NCBI RefSeq assembly: GCF_900114385.1
Contig: NZ_FOSW01000013.1
Location: 62,001 to 126,000, forward strand
Length of the DNA stretch: 64,000 nucleotides
Direction: 5' to 3'
DNA from: Geodermatophilus ruber
GTDB lineage: Bacteria; Actinomycetota; Actinomycetes; Mycobacteriales; Geodermatophilaceae
Positions within the stretch are counted from its first letter, which is position 1, and every line of letters starts with the position of its first letter. Both the position numbers and the translations under genes were made by a program. Under the pieces are notes generated by a model. The model was not told the DNA's origin. It saw nothing but the letters and a program-made list of their open reading frames with translations, and did no database searches. Shown here piece by piece: positions 16,493 to 27,273 of this stretch.

Positions 16493-17443
16493 TCAACCGG
16501 CGTCGAGCAGGGCCTGGGCGAGCGTCGTGTGGGTGACGAGCCCGCCGATGAGGCCGCTGCGGAGGGCGGCCCGCACCGCGCGGGTCTTCGCGGTGCCGTA
16601 GGGGATCGCGATGACCTCGGGGATCGCCCGCATCTGCTCCGCACTGATGCCGATCATCCGTTCGGCCAGCTCGGTCCGGATGGGCTCCCCCTCGGCCGAC
16701 ACGAAGACCCCCGCGATGTCGGCGCAGACGCCCAGCCGGCGCAGCTCCTGCCGGTCGGCCTCGGAGGAGGCGTCGTACAGGGTCGACTGCCCCGGTGCCC
16801 AGAGCCCGACCCCGACGGCGGCCCGGGTGACCGACCGCAGCCGGCCGAACGCGCGGGCCACCTCGGGCAGCTCGCGCAGCGCCCGGGCGGTGGCGGCGTC
16901 GGCGACGGTGAACGGGGCGTAGAAGAAGGAGGCCGCCCCGCCCGACGCGCCCGCCACGTCCCGGACGACGTCGACGGAGGTGTCGCCCCCGTCCGGGAGC
17001 GAGAGCGCGCCGGTGAGCTGGACCACCGGCGTCCCCGGCAGCCGCGGCAGGGCCCGGGCCATCTCGCCGACCGACCGCGCCCAGGCCAGCCCGAGCACGT
17101 CCTGCGGCGTGATGATCTCGCCGAGCAGGGCGGCCGCGGCCCGCCCCACGTGCTGCCGCAGCGACTCGTCGTGGTCGTCGGGCGTGTCCACGACCACCGA
17201 GTGCTGCAGCCCGTAGCGGTCGCGCAGCCGCGCGGACAGCTCGACGTCGACCTGCCCCTCGGACCGGATCTCGATGCGGACCAGCCCGCTCTCGCGGGCG
17301 GCGTCCAGCAGCCGGGCCACCTTGAACCGGCTCAGGCCGAACTCCTCGGCGATCTCCACCTTGGAGCGGCCGTCGAGGTAGTAGCGGCGCGCGACGGAGG
17401 CCGTGAGCACCAGACGGGCGGGCCCGCCCAGCGGGTCTGCCAT
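16493..17443 (-). CDS. SorC/DeoR-family sugar-sensing transcriptional regulator
   Basis: A 316-residue regulator. An N-terminal helix-turn-helix (KVEIAEEFGLSRFKVARLLDAA) is followed by a SorC-type sugar-phosphate-binding domain with a VLGLAWARSVGEMA core and IGISAEQMRAIPEVIAIPYG near the end. It should bind DNA and respond to a phosphorylated sugar or sugar alcohol from the adjacent polyol pathway. ATG 17443 is preferred, with the HTH at its usual place; GTG-type extension to 17494 would overlap an operator copy. It is divergent from the polyol transporter operon, and three palindromic sites lie between them, so autoregulation is likely. Confidence 0.88.
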   Translation of the reverse strand: MADPLGGPARLVLTASVARRYYLDGRSKVEIAEEFGLSRFKVARLLDAARESGLVRIEIRSEGQVDVELSARLRDRYGLQHSVVVDTPDDHDESLRQHVGRAAAALLGEIITPQDVLGLAWARSVGEMARALPRLPGTPVVQLTGALSLPDGGDTSVDVVRDVAGASGGAASFFYAPFTVADAATARALRELPEVARAFGRLRSVTRAAVGVGLWAPGQSTLYDASSEADRQELRRLGVCADIAGVFVSAEGEPIRTELAERMIGISAEQMRAIPEVIAIPYGTAKTRAVRAALRSGLIGGLVTHTTLAQALLDAG

Positions 17444-17465
17444 CCCACCCCCTCTCCCCGCGAGC

Positions 17466-17479
17466 TGCTCATCTGAGCG
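17466..17479. promoter_or_regulatory. operator copy 1 for SorC-type regulator
   Basis: GCTCA-TC-TGAGC (17467-17478) is a perfect inverted repeat just upstream of the regulator start. Its centre is 74 bp, about seven helical turns, from the second copy, which would allow looping and autoregulation. Confidence 0.6.
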
Positions 17480-17541
17480 GCGAACGGCCCCCATCGAACA
17501 CTCCCTTGACGCCCCTGGTCACGGTCAGGACACTGCAATTT

Positions 17542-17573
17542 CTCACCTGAGGGTTGAACTGCTCAGATGAGCA
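17542..17573. promoter_or_regulatory. two operator copies in front of the polyol operon
   Basis: CTCA-CC-TGAG (17542-17551) and TGCTCA-GA-TGAGCA (17560-17573) have centres exactly 20 bp apart, two helical turns, so a tetrameric SorC-type repressor could bind both on one face of the helix. A TTGAC -35-like element lies at 17516-17520 with CAATTT at 17536-17541, so the sites would cover the start region of the operon promoter. The binding protein is inferred from position and not shown. Confidence 0.65.
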
Positions 17574-17604
17574 ACCGGTCCTCCCGCGCTCTCACCGGAG
17601 AGAG

Positions 17605-19008
17605 ATGGCCATGCCGGAAGCCGTGCCCACCCGTCCCCGGTCTCTCCGTCGGCCCGCGCGCACTCCCGCGGGCCTGGCCACGGGGCTGGTTCTCGCGCTG
17701 GTGAGCAGCGGGTGCGCCGGGTGGGGCGGTGGCCCCGGGGGCAGCGGGCCGGACTCGATCAACGTGCTGATGGTCAACAACCCGCAGATGGTGGACCTCC
17801 AGCGGCTCACCGCCGCGCACTTCACCGCCGAGACCGGCATCACCGTGAATTTCACCGTCCTGCCGGAGAACGACGTCCGGGACAAGATCAGCCAGGAGTT
17901 CTCCAGCCAGGCGGGGCAGTACGACGTCGCCACGCTGAGCAACTTCGAGATCCCGATCTACGCCAACAGCGGCTGGGTGGCCCCGCTCGACGACTACGTG
18001 GCCGCCGACCCGGCCTTCGACCAGGCCGACATCCTCCCGCCCATGACCACCTCGCTGTCGGGGGCCGACGGGCGGCTCTACGGCGAGCCGTTCTACGGCG
18101 AGTCCTCGTTCCTGATGTACCGCACGGACGTGCTGGCGGCCGAGGGCATCGAAATGCCGGCCCGCCCCACCTGGCCGGAGGTGGCCGACATCGCGGCCCG
18201 GGTCGACGGCGCGGAGCCGGGGATGGCCGGGATCTGCCTGCGCGGCCAGCCCGGGTGGGGCCAGCTGATCGCCCCGCTCACCACGGTGGTCAACACCTTC
18301 GGCGGCACCTGGTTCACCAAGGACTGGCAGGCCGAGGTCAACGGCGAGGGCTTCACCGAGGCGACGCAGTTCTACGTCGACCTGGTCCGCGAGCACGGGG
18401 AGACCGGCGCGCCGCAGGCCGGCTTCACCGAGTGCCTGAACAACCTGATCCAGGGCAACGCCGCCATGTGGTACGACGCCACCTCCGCCGCCGGCTCGCT
18501 CGAGGCGGCCGACTCCCCGGTCAAGGGCAAGATCGGCTACGTCGCCGCGCCGGTCGTCGAGACCGAGCACTCGGGCTGGCTCTACACCTGGGCGTGGAGC
18601 ATCCAGCAGGCGAGCACGAACAAGGACGACGCCTGGCGGTTCATCTCCTGGGCCTCGAGCAAGGAGTACGAGGGGCTGGTCGGCAACGAGCTCGGGTGGT
18701 CCCGGGTGCCGGCCGGCAAGCGCGCCTCGACCTACACCATCGAGGCCTACCTGGCGGAGGCGTCGGCGTTCGCCCGGCCGACCCTCGACGCGATCAGCAC
18801 CGCCGACCCGCTGAACCCGGGGGTCCAGCCGCGGCCGGCGCCGGGCATCCAGTTCGTCGACATCCCCGAGTTCCCCGATCTCGGCACGCGGGTCTCCCAG
18901 GAGGTCAGCTCCGCGATCGCCGGCCGCAGCACGGTCGAGGAGGCGCTGGACCGGGGGCAGCAGCTCGCCCAGGACGTGGCGGAGCGGTACCAGGAGCGGT
19001 CGGGGTGA
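17605..19008 (+). CDS. polyol ABC transporter, lipoprotein substrate-binding protein
   Basis: A 467-residue solute-binding lipoprotein. Arg-rich start, hydrophobic stretch and lipobox LVSSGC near residue 38 predict a lipid-anchored protein outside the membrane. The mature part has the type 1 extracellular binding-protein pattern (NVLMVNNPQMVDLQRL, YDVATLSNFEIPIYANSGW, GNAAMWYDATSAAGSLE) typical of the sorbitol/mannitol SmoE group. ATG 17605 follows ggag closely; ATG 17611 is an alternative. First gene of the seven-gene operon and the nearest to the operators. Confidence 0.9.
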   Translation: MAMPEAVPTRPRSLRRPARTPAGLATGLVLALVSSGCAGWGGGPGGSGPDSINVLMVNNPQMVDLQRLTAAHFTAETGITVNFTVLPENDVRDKISQEFSSQAGQYDVATLSNFEIPIYANSGWVAPLDDYVAADPAFDQADILPPMTTSLSGADGRLYGEPFYGESSFLMYRTDVLAAEGIEMPARPTWPEVADIAARVDGAEPGMAGICLRGQPGWGQLIAPLTTVVNTFGGTWFTKDWQAEVNGEGFTEATQFYVDLVREHGETGAPQAGFTECLNNLIQGNAAMWYDATSAAGSLEAADSPVKGKIGYVAAPVVETEHSGWLYTWAWSIQQASTNKDDAWRFISWASSKEYEGLVGNELGWSRVPAGKRASTYTIEAYLAEASAFARPTLDAISTADPLNPGVQPRPAPGIQFVDIPEFPDLGTRVSQEVSSAIAGRSTVEEALDRGQQLAQDVAERYQERSG

Positions 19009-19040
19009 CCGGGCGAGCGTCCCCACCCGCTCGACCGGGA

Positions 19041-19062
19041 CCGCCGCGCTGACCAGCGGCGG
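19041..19062 (+). promoter_or_regulatory. intercistronic hairpin between binding protein and permease
   Basis: CCGCCGC (19041-19047) pairs with GCGGCGG (19056-19062) in the 83-bp gap after the binding-protein gene. Such hairpins commonly protect the upstream message and lower downstream expression, giving more binding protein than permease. That role is inferred. Confidence 0.45.
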
Positions 19063-19091
19063 AACCGGACGACAGCCGAGGAGGCGGCGGA

Positions 19092-20054
19092 ATGAGCGTC
19101 ACGCTCGAGCGCCCCGGGACCGAACCGGGGGCGGGCCCGGCCGGCCCGAGTCCCGCGTTGCGGCGGGCGGCCGACTGGGCGCGCCGGGCGCCTCTGCTGC
19201 CGGCCCTGATCTTCATGATCGTGGTGACCCAGCTGCCCTTCGTGGCCACGCTGGTCATCTCGTTCATGAACTGGAACGCCTACTACCCGGACGAGCGGGG
19301 CTTCACCGGCCTCGACAACTACGTGAGGGTGCTGACCGACGTCGCCATGCGCGACGCGATCATCGTCACCGTCGAGCTCACCGTGGTGGTCGTCCTGGTC
19401 AGCCTGGTGCTCGGCATGGTCATCGCGCTGCTCCTGGACCGGAAGTTCTTCGGGCGCGGCGCGGTCCGGACGATGATGATCACGCCGTTCCTCATCGTCC
19501 CGGTGGCCGCCGCCCTGCTGTGGAAGCACGCGCTGTTCAACCCGGAGTACGGCCTGCTCAACGGCGTGCTCACCTGGATCTGGGGGCTGTTCGGCTCGGA
19601 CAACCCGCCGCAGCCGGACTGGATCACGATGGCGCCGCTGGCGTCGATCGAGATCGCGCTCATCTGGCAGTGGACGCCGTTCATGATGCTGATCCTGCTG
19701 GCGGGCCTGCAGAGCCGTCCGCTGGACGTGATCGAGGCGGCCCGGATCGACGGTGCCAGCAGCTGGCAGATCTTCCGCTACATGACCTTCCCGCACCTGC
19801 GCCGCTACCTCGAGCTCGGCGCGCTGCTCGGGGCGATCTACATCGTGCAGACCTTCGACGCGGTCTTCGTCATCACCTCGGGCGGGCTGGGGACCGCGAA
19901 CCTGCCCTACATCATCTACCAGACCTTCTACACGGCCCACGACTACGGCCTGGCGTCGGCGGCAGGGGTCATCACCGTGATCGGCACGATCATCATCGCC
20001 ACCCTGGCCCTGCGAACGGTGTCGACGCTGTTCCAGGAGGAGAACGTCCGATGA
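19092..20054 (+). CDS. polyol ABC transporter permease (SmoF-like)
   Basis: A 320-residue inner-membrane permease with six predicted helices and the cytoplasmic EAA loop VIEAARIDGASSWQIFRYMTF, which contacts the ATPase. FNPEYGLLNGVL and MNWNAYYP match the sugar-alcohol MalF/UgpA-type family. A strong purine-rich ribosome site (gaggaggcggcgga) precedes ATG. It ends with an ATGA overlap with the second permease, as usual for obligate heterodimers. Confidence 0.92.
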   Translation: MSVTLERPGTEPGAGPAGPSPALRRAADWARRAPLLPALIFMIVVTQLPFVATLVISFMNWNAYYPDERGFTGLDNYVRVLTDVAMRDAIIVTVELTVVVVLVSLVLGMVIALLLDRKFFGRGAVRTMMITPFLIVPVAAALLWKHALFNPEYGLLNGVLTWIWGLFGSDNPPQPDWITMAPLASIEIALIWQWTPFMMLILLAGLQSRPLDVIEAARIDGASSWQIFRYMTFPHLRRYLELGALLGAIYIVQTFDAVFVITSGGLGTANLPYIIYQTFYTAHDYGLASAAGVITVIGTIIIATLALRTVSTLFQEENVR

Positions 20055-20941
20055 GCTCGGTCACCGACGTCGCACCGGTCCCCGCGACCCGCACTGCCGA
20101 GGGGGCGCCCCGCCGGCCGCGCAAACGCGGCGGGGCCCTCCTGGGCCTGGCCGCCTGGGTGATCGGGCTGCTCTTCGTGCTGCCGGTTCTCTGGATGGTG
20201 CTGACGTCGTTCCACAGCGAGGAGGCCGCCGCCACCAACCCGCCCTCGGTGTTCGCGCCGCTGACCGTGGAGGGCTACCGGACGTTCTTCGGCGTCGGCA
20301 CCGGGACGAACCCCTGGCCGTCGCTGCTGAACTCGGCGACGGCCAGCATCGTCTCCACGGTGCTGGTGCTGCTGCTGGCCATCCCGGCGGCGTACGCGCT
20401 GTCGATCCGGCCGGTGCGCAAGTGGACCGACGTGATGTTCTTCTTCCTGTCCACCCGCATGCTGCCGGTGGTGGCCGGGATCCTGCCGATCTACCTGTTC
20501 GCCCAGTGGAGCGGGCTGCTGGACAACATCTGGCTGCTCGTCGTCCTGTACACCTCGATGAACCTGCCGATCGCGGTCTGGATGATGCGCTCGTTCCTCG
20601 CCGAGGTGCCCGTCGAGATCCTCGAGGCGGCCGCGATGGACGGCGCGGGGCTGCTGCGGACCCTGCGCCAGGTCGTGGCCCCCATCGTCCTCCCCGGGAT
20701 CGCGGCGACATCGCTGATCTGTTTCATCTTCAGCTGGAACGAGCTGCTGCTGGCCCGGACCCTCACGGGGACCAGGGCCCTGACCGCGCCGGTGTACCTG
20801 ACCGGCTTCGTGACCAGCCAGGGCCTGTTCCTGGCCCAGATGTGCGCGGCCGCGTTCGTGGTCTCGCTGCCGGTCCTCATCGCCGGGTTCGCCGCCCAGG
20901 ACAAGCTGGTCCAGGGGCTGTCCCTCGGCGCGGTCAAGTGA
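20051..20941 (+). CDS. polyol ABC transporter permease (SmoG-like)
   Basis: A 296-residue MalG/UgpE-type permease with six helices; the EAA loop reads EILEAAAMDGAGLLRTLRQV. TSFHSEEAAATNPPSVFAP after the first helix is typical of the sorbitol/mannitol group. Translation starts inside the preceding stop (ATGA). It forms the channel with the first permease and the ATPase encoded two genes downstream. Confidence 0.92.
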   Translation: MSSVTDVAPVPATRTAEGAPRRPRKRGGALLGLAAWVIGLLFVLPVLWMVLTSFHSEEAAATNPPSVFAPLTVEGYRTFFGVGTGTNPWPSLLNSATASIVSTVLVLLLAIPAAYALSIRPVRKWTDVMFFFLSTRMLPVVAGILPIYLFAQWSGLLDNIWLLVVLYTSMNLPIAVWMMRSFLAEVPVEILEAAAMDGAGLLRTLRQVVAPIVLPGIAATSLICFIFSWNELLLARTLTGTRALTAPVYLTGFVTSQGLFLAQMCAAAFVVSLPVLIAGFAAQDKLVQGLSLGAVK

Positions 20942-20943
20942 GC

Positions 20944-21957
20944 ATGCGGGCCGCGGTCCTGCGCGGTCCCGGGGACGTCGTCGTCGAGGAGCGGCCCGTC
21001 CCGGAACCCGGCCCCGACGAGGTGGTCGTCCGCGTGACCTCGGTGGGCGTCTGCGGCTCGGACACCCACTACTACGAGCACGGGCGGATCGGCCGGTTCG
21101 TGGTCGAGGCGCCGCTGGTCCTCGGCCACGAGGCCGCGGGCGTGGTCACCGCCGTCGGCCCGGGCGTGACGTCGCCGGCCGTGGGGCAGCGGGTATCGAT
21201 CGAGCCGGGCGTCCCGGACCTGTCGTGCGAGCAGTGCCTGGCCGGCCGGTACAACCTCTGCCCGAACATGCGCTTCCTCGCGACGCCGCCCGTCGACGGT
21301 GCGCTGACCGAGAACGTGGTCGTGCACCGGGCGTTCGCGCACCCGGTGCCGGACTCGATCGGCGATGACGCCGCGGCACTGCTGGAACCGCTGTCGGTCG
21401 GCGTCTGGGCCTGCCGCAAGGGCCAGGTGGGGGCCGGCTCGCGGGTGCTGATCACCGGCGCCGGGCCGATCGGGCTGGTCGCGGTCCAGGCGGCGCTCGC
21501 GTTCGGGGCCACCGAGGTTGCGGTGTCCGACGTCAACCCCGCGCGGCTGGCGCTCGCCCAGGACCTCGGCGCCACGCACGTCGTCGACGCGCGGTCCGGC
21601 AGCGTCGCCGACCTGCCCCGTGCGCCCGAGGTTCTCCTGGAGTGCTCGGGTCACCCGGGGGCGACCGGGGACGCGATCCGCGCCCTTGCGCCCGCCGGCC
21701 GGGCGGTGCTGGTCGGGATGGGCGCCGACGAGGTGCCGCTGCCGCTGTCGGTGGTGCAGGAACGCGAGCTCGAGGTGACCGGCACCTTCCGCTACGCCGG
21801 GACCTGGCCCACGGCGATCGCGCTGGTCGCCTCCGGGCGGGTCGACCTCGACCGGCTGGTCACCGACAGCTATCCGCTGGCCCGTGCGGAGGAGGCCCTG
21901 ACCGCCGGCCGCCGCGACCCGAAGGCGGTGAAGGTCGTCGTCCATCCCCAGACCTGA
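20944..21957 (+). CDS. zinc-dependent polyol dehydrogenase (sorbitol/xylitol type)
   Basis: A 337-residue MDR enzyme with an intact catalytic zinc site: VCGSD, GHEAAG and LLEPLSVGVWA (the Glu). The structural zinc loop reads D-LSCEQC-LAGRYNLC, three Cys plus an Asp where the first Cys usually is. The Rossmann motif GAGPIGLVAVQAALAFGA follows. TFRYAGTWPTAIAL and the overall pattern fit L-iditol/sorbitol 2-dehydrogenase or xylitol dehydrogenase, oxidising polyols to ketoses with NAD. It starts 2 bp after the permease stop within the operon. The exact polyol is not decided by the sequence. Confidence 0.9.
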   Translation: MRAAVLRGPGDVVVEERPVPEPGPDEVVVRVTSVGVCGSDTHYYEHGRIGRFVVEAPLVLGHEAAGVVTAVGPGVTSPAVGQRVSIEPGVPDLSCEQCLAGRYNLCPNMRFLATPPVDGALTENVVVHRAFAHPVPDSIGDDAAALLEPLSVGVWACRKGQVGAGSRVLITGAGPIGLVAVQAALAFGATEVAVSDVNPARLALAQDLGATHVVDARSGSVADLPRAPEVLLECSGHPGATGDAIRALAPAGRAVLVGMGADEVPLPLSVVQERELEVTGTFRYAGTWPTAIALVASGRVDLDRLVTDSYPLARAEEALTAGRRDPKAVKVVVHPQT

Positions 21958-21996
21958 TCACCTGCTCACCGGGCCTCGCCCAGCAAGGAGAACCTG

Positions 21997-23109
<1,113 letters not shown>

Positions 23110-23147
23110 GCTCCCCTGTCCGATCGACCCAACCCCCGAGGACCCCC

Positions 23148-24602
23148 GTGAACCTGGTCGCCGGCGTCGACTCCTCGACCCAGTCCTGCAAGGTCGTGAT
23201 CCGGGACGCGCAGAGCGGTGCGCTGGTCCGGGAGGGCCGGGCCGGGCACCCCGACGGCACCGAGGTGCACCCGGACGCCTGGTGGGCGGCGCTGCAGGCC
23301 GCGATCGACCGGGCCGGCGGGCTCGGGGACGTGGCCGCGGTCGCCGTGGGCGCGCAGCAGCACGGGATGGTGTGCCTCGACGAGTCCGGCCGGGTGGTCC
23401 GGCCCGCGCTGCTGTGGAACGACACCCGCTCCGCTCCCGCCGCCCGGGACCTGATCGCCGAGCTGGGCGGCGCCCGGGTGTGGGCCGAGGCGGTGGGCTC
23501 GGTCCCGGTCGCGTCCTTCACCGTGACCAAGCTGCGCTGGCTGGCCGAGCACGAGCCGGCGTCGGCGGCCCGCACCGCGGCCGTCTGCCTGCCGCACGAC
23601 TGGCTGACCTGGCGGCTCGGCACCGACCCGGCCCTCGGGGGGCTGCGCACCGACCGCGGGGACGCCAGCGGAACCGGGTACTGGTCACCCGGGAGCGGGC
23701 GGTACCGCGCCGACCTCCTCGAGCGGGCCCTCGGGCACGCGGCGGTCGTGCCGCGGGTACTGGGCCCGTCCACCCCGGCCGGCACCACACCCACGGGTGC
23801 CGTGCTGGGCCCGGGCACCGGCGACAACGCCGCGGCCGCCCTGGGGCTGGGCGCCCGCCCCGGTGACGCGGTCCTCTCCATCGGCACCTCCGGCGTGGCC
23901 TGCTCGGTGACCGAGGCGCCCACCGCCGACCCCACCGGCACGGTCGCGGGCTTCGCCGACGCCACCGGCCGGTTCCTGCCGCTGATCGCGACGCTCAACG
24001 CCGCCCGCGTCCTCGACGCGGTCGCCGCGATGCTCCGCGTCGACCACGAGGAGCTGTCCCGGCTGGCCCTGTCGGCCCCGCCGGGCGCGGACGGGCTCGT
24101 GCTCGTCCCCTACCTGGAGGGCGAACGGACCCCGGACCGGCCGGAGTCCACGGGGGCCGTGCACGGGCTGCGCCTGGCGACCGCCACCGCCGCGCACCTC
24201 GCCCGCGCCGCCGTCGAGGGGTTGCTGTGCGGCCTGGCCGACGGCCTCGACGCGCTGGTCACGTCGGGCGCGCAGGTCGACCGGGTCGTCCTCGTGGGCG
24301 GCGGCGCGCGGTCCCCGGCGGTCCGGCAGATCGCACCGACCGTCCTGGGCCGGCCGGTACTGGTGCCCCCACCGGGGGAGTACGTCGCCGACGGGGCCGC
24401 CCGGCAGGCCGCCTGGACGCGCAGCGGCGACCCGGAGCCGCCGCGGTGGGCCCGCGCCGGGGTGCAGACCTATGACGGCGACGCCGTCCGGGCCGTGCGC
24501 GAGCGGTACGCGGAGGCGCGGGACCTGACCGTGGCCAGGCAGCGGTCCGCCGCGGACGGCGTCCCCGTGGCGGAGCCCGAGCCGGCAACCCCCACACGGT
24601 GA
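23148..24602 (+). CDS. xylB: xylulokinase
   Basis: A 484-residue FGGY-family kinase. The N-terminus [15 protein letters not shown] is the xylulokinase phosphate-binding block, [11 protein letters not shown] the substrate signature, and [14 protein letters not shown] with the preceding ALCG-type loop ([13 protein letters not shown]) forms the C-terminal domain. It phosphorylates D-xylulose made by the polyol dehydrogenases. The start is GTG 23148. Its presence favours D-arabitol or xylitol as the operon substrate over sorbitol or mannitol, whose product would be fructose. Confidence 0.92.
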   Translation: MNLVAGVDSSTQSCKVVIRDAQSGALVREGRAGHPDGTEVHPDAWWAALQAAIDRAGGLGDVAAVAVGAQQHGMVCLDESGRVVRPALLWNDTRSAPAARDLIAELGGARVWAEAVGSVPVASFTVTKLRWLAEHEPASAARTAAVCLPHDWLTWRLGTDPALGGLRTDRGDASGTGYWSPGSGRYRADLLERALGHAAVVPRVLGPSTPAGTTPTGAVLGPGTGDNAAAALGLGARPGDAVLSIGTSGVACSVTEAPTADPTGTVAGFADATGRFLPLIATLNAARVLDAVAAMLRVDHEELSRLALSAPPGADGLVLVPYLEGERTPDRPESTGAVHGLRLATATAAHLARAAVEGLLCGLADGLDALVTSGAQVDRVVLVGGGARSPAVRQIAPTVLGRPVLVPPPGEYVADGAARQAAWTRSGDPEPPRWARAGVQTYDGDAVRAVRERYAEARDLTVARQRSAADGVPVAEPEPATPTR

Positions 24603-24642
24603 CCGGGTGCGCCCGGGAACCGCCGACCCGCGGGAGGACCCC

Positions 24643-26133
24643 ATGCAACCCCTCGACCAGCAGACCCTGTCGTCGCTGCCCGCATCGGTGCCGACGCCGG
24701 CCTACGACCGGGACCGGGTGCGGCCCGGCATCGTGCACGTGGGCGTGGGCGGGTTCCACCGGTCGCACCAGGCGATGTACGTCGACCGACTCCTGGAGCG
24801 CGGCGAGGCGCTGGACTGGGGCATCTGCGGGGTCGGCGTCCTGCCGTCCGACCGCGCCATGAAGGAGGCGATGCAGGCGCAGGACTGCCTCTACACCCTC
24901 GTGGTCAAGCACCCCGACGGGACGCTCGAGCCCCGCGTCATCGGGTCGATGGTGGAGTACCTGCTCGCGCCGGACGACCCGGAGGCGGTCGTCGAGCGGA
25001 TGGCCGACGAGGGGACGCGGATCGTGTCGCTGACGGTGACCGAGGGCGGCTACAACTTCTCGCCGGTGACCGGGGAGTTCGACGCCACCGCCCCCGACGT
25101 GCTGGCCGACCTGCAGCCGGGGGCGGCGCCCCGCACGACGTTCGGGTTGGTCACCGAGGCGCTGGTCCGGCGGCGGGAACGCGGGCTGGCGCCGTTCACC
25201 GTCGTCTCCTGCGACAACATCCAGGGCAACGGTGACGTCGCGCGGCGCAGCTTCACCGCCTTCGCCGCGCTGCGGGACCCCGAGCTCGGCGACTGGATGG
25301 CGCGGGAGGTGCCCTTCCCGAACTCGATGGTCGACCGGATCACCCCGGCGACCACGGACGAGGACCGGGAGGAGCTGCGCCGCCGGTTCGGCATCGACGA
25401 CCGGTGGCCGGTGGTGTGCGAGCCGTTCACGCAGTGGGTGCTGGAGGACGACTTCAGTCTCGGGCGGCCCCCGCTGGAGGAGGCCGGCGTGCAACTCGTC
25501 GAGGACGTCGAGCCCTACGAGCTGATGAAGCTGCGGCTGCTCAACGCCGGCCACCAGGCGCTGGCCTACTTCGGTTCTCTCGCCGGCTACCGGTTGGTCC
25601 ACGACGCGGCCCGGGACCCGCTCTTCCGGAGCCTCCTGCGCGGCTACATGCTGGAGGAGGCGACGCCGACCCTCCGCCCGGTCCCGGGGATCGACCTGGG
25701 GGAGTACCGGGAGAACCTGATCGAGCGCTTCTCCAACCCGGCCGTCCGCGACACCCTGGCCCGGCTGGCCTTCGACGGCTCCGAGCGGATCCCCAAGTGG
25801 CTGCTCCCGGTGATCCGGGAGAACCTGGCCGCCGGCGGTGAGGTGCGGCGCTCGGCCGCGGTCGTCGCCAGCTGGGCGCGGTACGCCGAGGGCGTGGACG
25901 AGCAGGGGCGGCCGATCGAGGTCGCGGACCGTCGGCGGGAGGAGCTCGTGGCCCGCGCCCGCCGCCAGCGGGAGGACCCGCTCGCCTTCCTCGCCGACCG
26001 TGAGCTCTTCGGGGACCTGGTCGACGACGAGCGGTTCACGTCGCGCTACCGGGCGGCGCTGAGCTCCCTGCACGAGCGCGGGGCCCGGGCGACCCTGGAG
26101 GCCCTCGCCGGAGCGCCCCAGCCCGCGGCCTGA
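24643..26133 (+). CDS. mannitol-dehydrogenase-family polyol dehydrogenase
   Basis: A 496-residue long-chain polyol dehydrogenase. VHVGVGGFHRSHQAMYVD is the NAD-binding GxGxFHR motif of the family; ELMKLRLLNAGHQALAY contains the catalytic Lys with its Asn and His partners; FPNSMVDRITP is also conserved. It oxidises mannitol to fructose or D-arabitol to D-xylulose. With xylulokinase immediately upstream, D-arabitol 4-dehydrogenase is my preferred role. ATG 24643 has ggaggacccc in front; the longer start at 24607 is less likely. Confidence 0.92.
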   Translation: MQPLDQQTLSSLPASVPTPAYDRDRVRPGIVHVGVGGFHRSHQAMYVDRLLERGEALDWGICGVGVLPSDRAMKEAMQAQDCLYTLVVKHPDGTLEPRVIGSMVEYLLAPDDPEAVVERMADEGTRIVSLTVTEGGYNFSPVTGEFDATAPDVLADLQPGAAPRTTFGLVTEALVRRRERGLAPFTVVSCDNIQGNGDVARRSFTAFAALRDPELGDWMAREVPFPNSMVDRITPATTDEDREELRRRFGIDDRWPVVCEPFTQWVLEDDFSLGRPPLEEAGVQLVEDVEPYELMKLRLLNAGHQALAYFGSLAGYRLVHDAARDPLFRSLLRGYMLEEATPTLRPVPGIDLGEYRENLIERFSNPAVRDTLARLAFDGSERIPKWLLPVIRENLAAGGEVRRSAAVVASWARYAEGVDEQGRPIEVADRRREELVARARRQREDPLAFLADRELFGDLVDDERFTSRYRAALSSLHERGARATLEALAGAPQPAA

Positions 26134-26157
26134 TCCCGGCCCTGGAAGGAGGTATAC

Positions 26158-27186
26158 GTGCTCGGCGCCTACCTGCGCGGCGACCGGACGGTGGAGCTGC
26201 GGGAGGTCCCCGACCCCGAGCCCGGCTACGGGCAGGTGGTCCTCGCGATGCGGGCCTGCACGATCGGCGACAGCGATCTGCGCTCGATCTACCGGGAGCA
26301 CCGCGGGACAGGACCGGAGGCCTACCGGGGCGTGATCGCCGGGCACGAGCCGGCGGGGGAGGTCGTCGAGGTGGGCCCCGGGGTCCGTCGGCTGCGGGTG
26401 GGCGACCGCGTCGCCGTGTACCCCGTCAGCGGGTGCGGGTTGTGCGCCGAGTGCCGCCGCGGCTACCAGGTCGGCTGCATGTCGCCGAGCCGGGCCGCTT
26501 ACGGCTGGCAGCGCGACGGCGGTCACGCCGACCTCCTGCTGGCCGAGGAGCGCGACGCGCTGCCCCTCCCGGAGGAGCTGACCTGGCTCGACGGCGCCTG
26601 CGCGGCGTGCGAGTTCGTCACCGCCTACGAGGCGCTGTGCCGCATCGGCGTCTCCGGCCGCGACCGGCTGCTCGTCACCGGCCTCGGCCCGCTGGGCCTG
26701 GCCGCCGGGCTGCTGGGGAAGGCCCTGGGCGTCACCGTCGTGGTCGGCGCCGACCCCAGCCCGGAGCGGCGCAAGCTGGCCTGCGACGTGGGCGCCGTGG
26801 ACTTCGCGGTGCGAGGCAGCGACGAGCAGCTCACCGGCCTGCTCGGGCCGGGCGCCGAGACCTCGATCGACTGCTCCGGGAGCGGCGCCGGGCAGCCGGC
26901 CGCCCTGCGGCACACCCACCGCTGGGGACGGGCGGCGCTGGTGGGGGAGGGCGGGACCCTCACCGTCGACGTCAGCGACGTCCTCATCCACCGCCAGCTG
27001 ACCGTCGTCGGCTCCTGGTTGTCCTCCACCTGGCGGATGGCCGAGCTGCTGGACCACCTCGCCCGCTGGGACCTGCACCCGGAGCAGGTGGTCACGCACC
27101 GGTTCGCCCTCGCCGACGCGGCGGAGGCCTACGCGACCGCCGACACCGGCACCGGCGGGAAGGTGGGCATCGTCTGGACGCCGTGA
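26158..27186 (+). CDS. zinc-type alcohol/polyol dehydrogenase with altered catalytic site
   Basis: A 342-residue MDR enzyme. GHEPAGEVVEVG and the four structural zinc cysteines (CGLCAECRRGYQVGC) are present, as is a glycine-rich nucleotide motif TGLGPLGLAAGLLGKALG. The residue that should be the catalytic zinc Cys (VCGSD in the paralogue at 20944) is replaced: the segment reads CTIGDSD. The enzyme may bind zinc differently or have lost alcohol dehydrogenase activity. GTG 26158 follows aaggaggta. Last gene of the polyol operon. Confidence 0.83.
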   Translation: MLGAYLRGDRTVELREVPDPEPGYGQVVLAMRACTIGDSDLRSIYREHRGTGPEAYRGVIAGHEPAGEVVEVGPGVRRLRVGDRVAVYPVSGCGLCAECRRGYQVGCMSPSRAAYGWQRDGGHADLLLAEERDALPLPEELTWLDGACAACEFVTAYEALCRIGVSGRDRLLVTGLGPLGLAAGLLGKALGVTVVVGADPSPERRKLACDVGAVDFAVRGSDEQLTGLLGPGAETSIDCSGSGAGQPAALRHTHRWGRAALVGEGGTLTVDVSDVLIHRQLTVVGSWLSSTWRMAELLDHLARWDLHPEQVVTHRFALADAAEAYATADTGTGGKVGIVWTP

Positions 27187-27273
27187 CCGGGCCGGGATCA
27201 CCCCGTGCGGACGATGCCCCCGCCGTCGGGGCGAGGTGAGGGTCGGGCAGGGCCACGAGAAGGGAGTGCGCGC

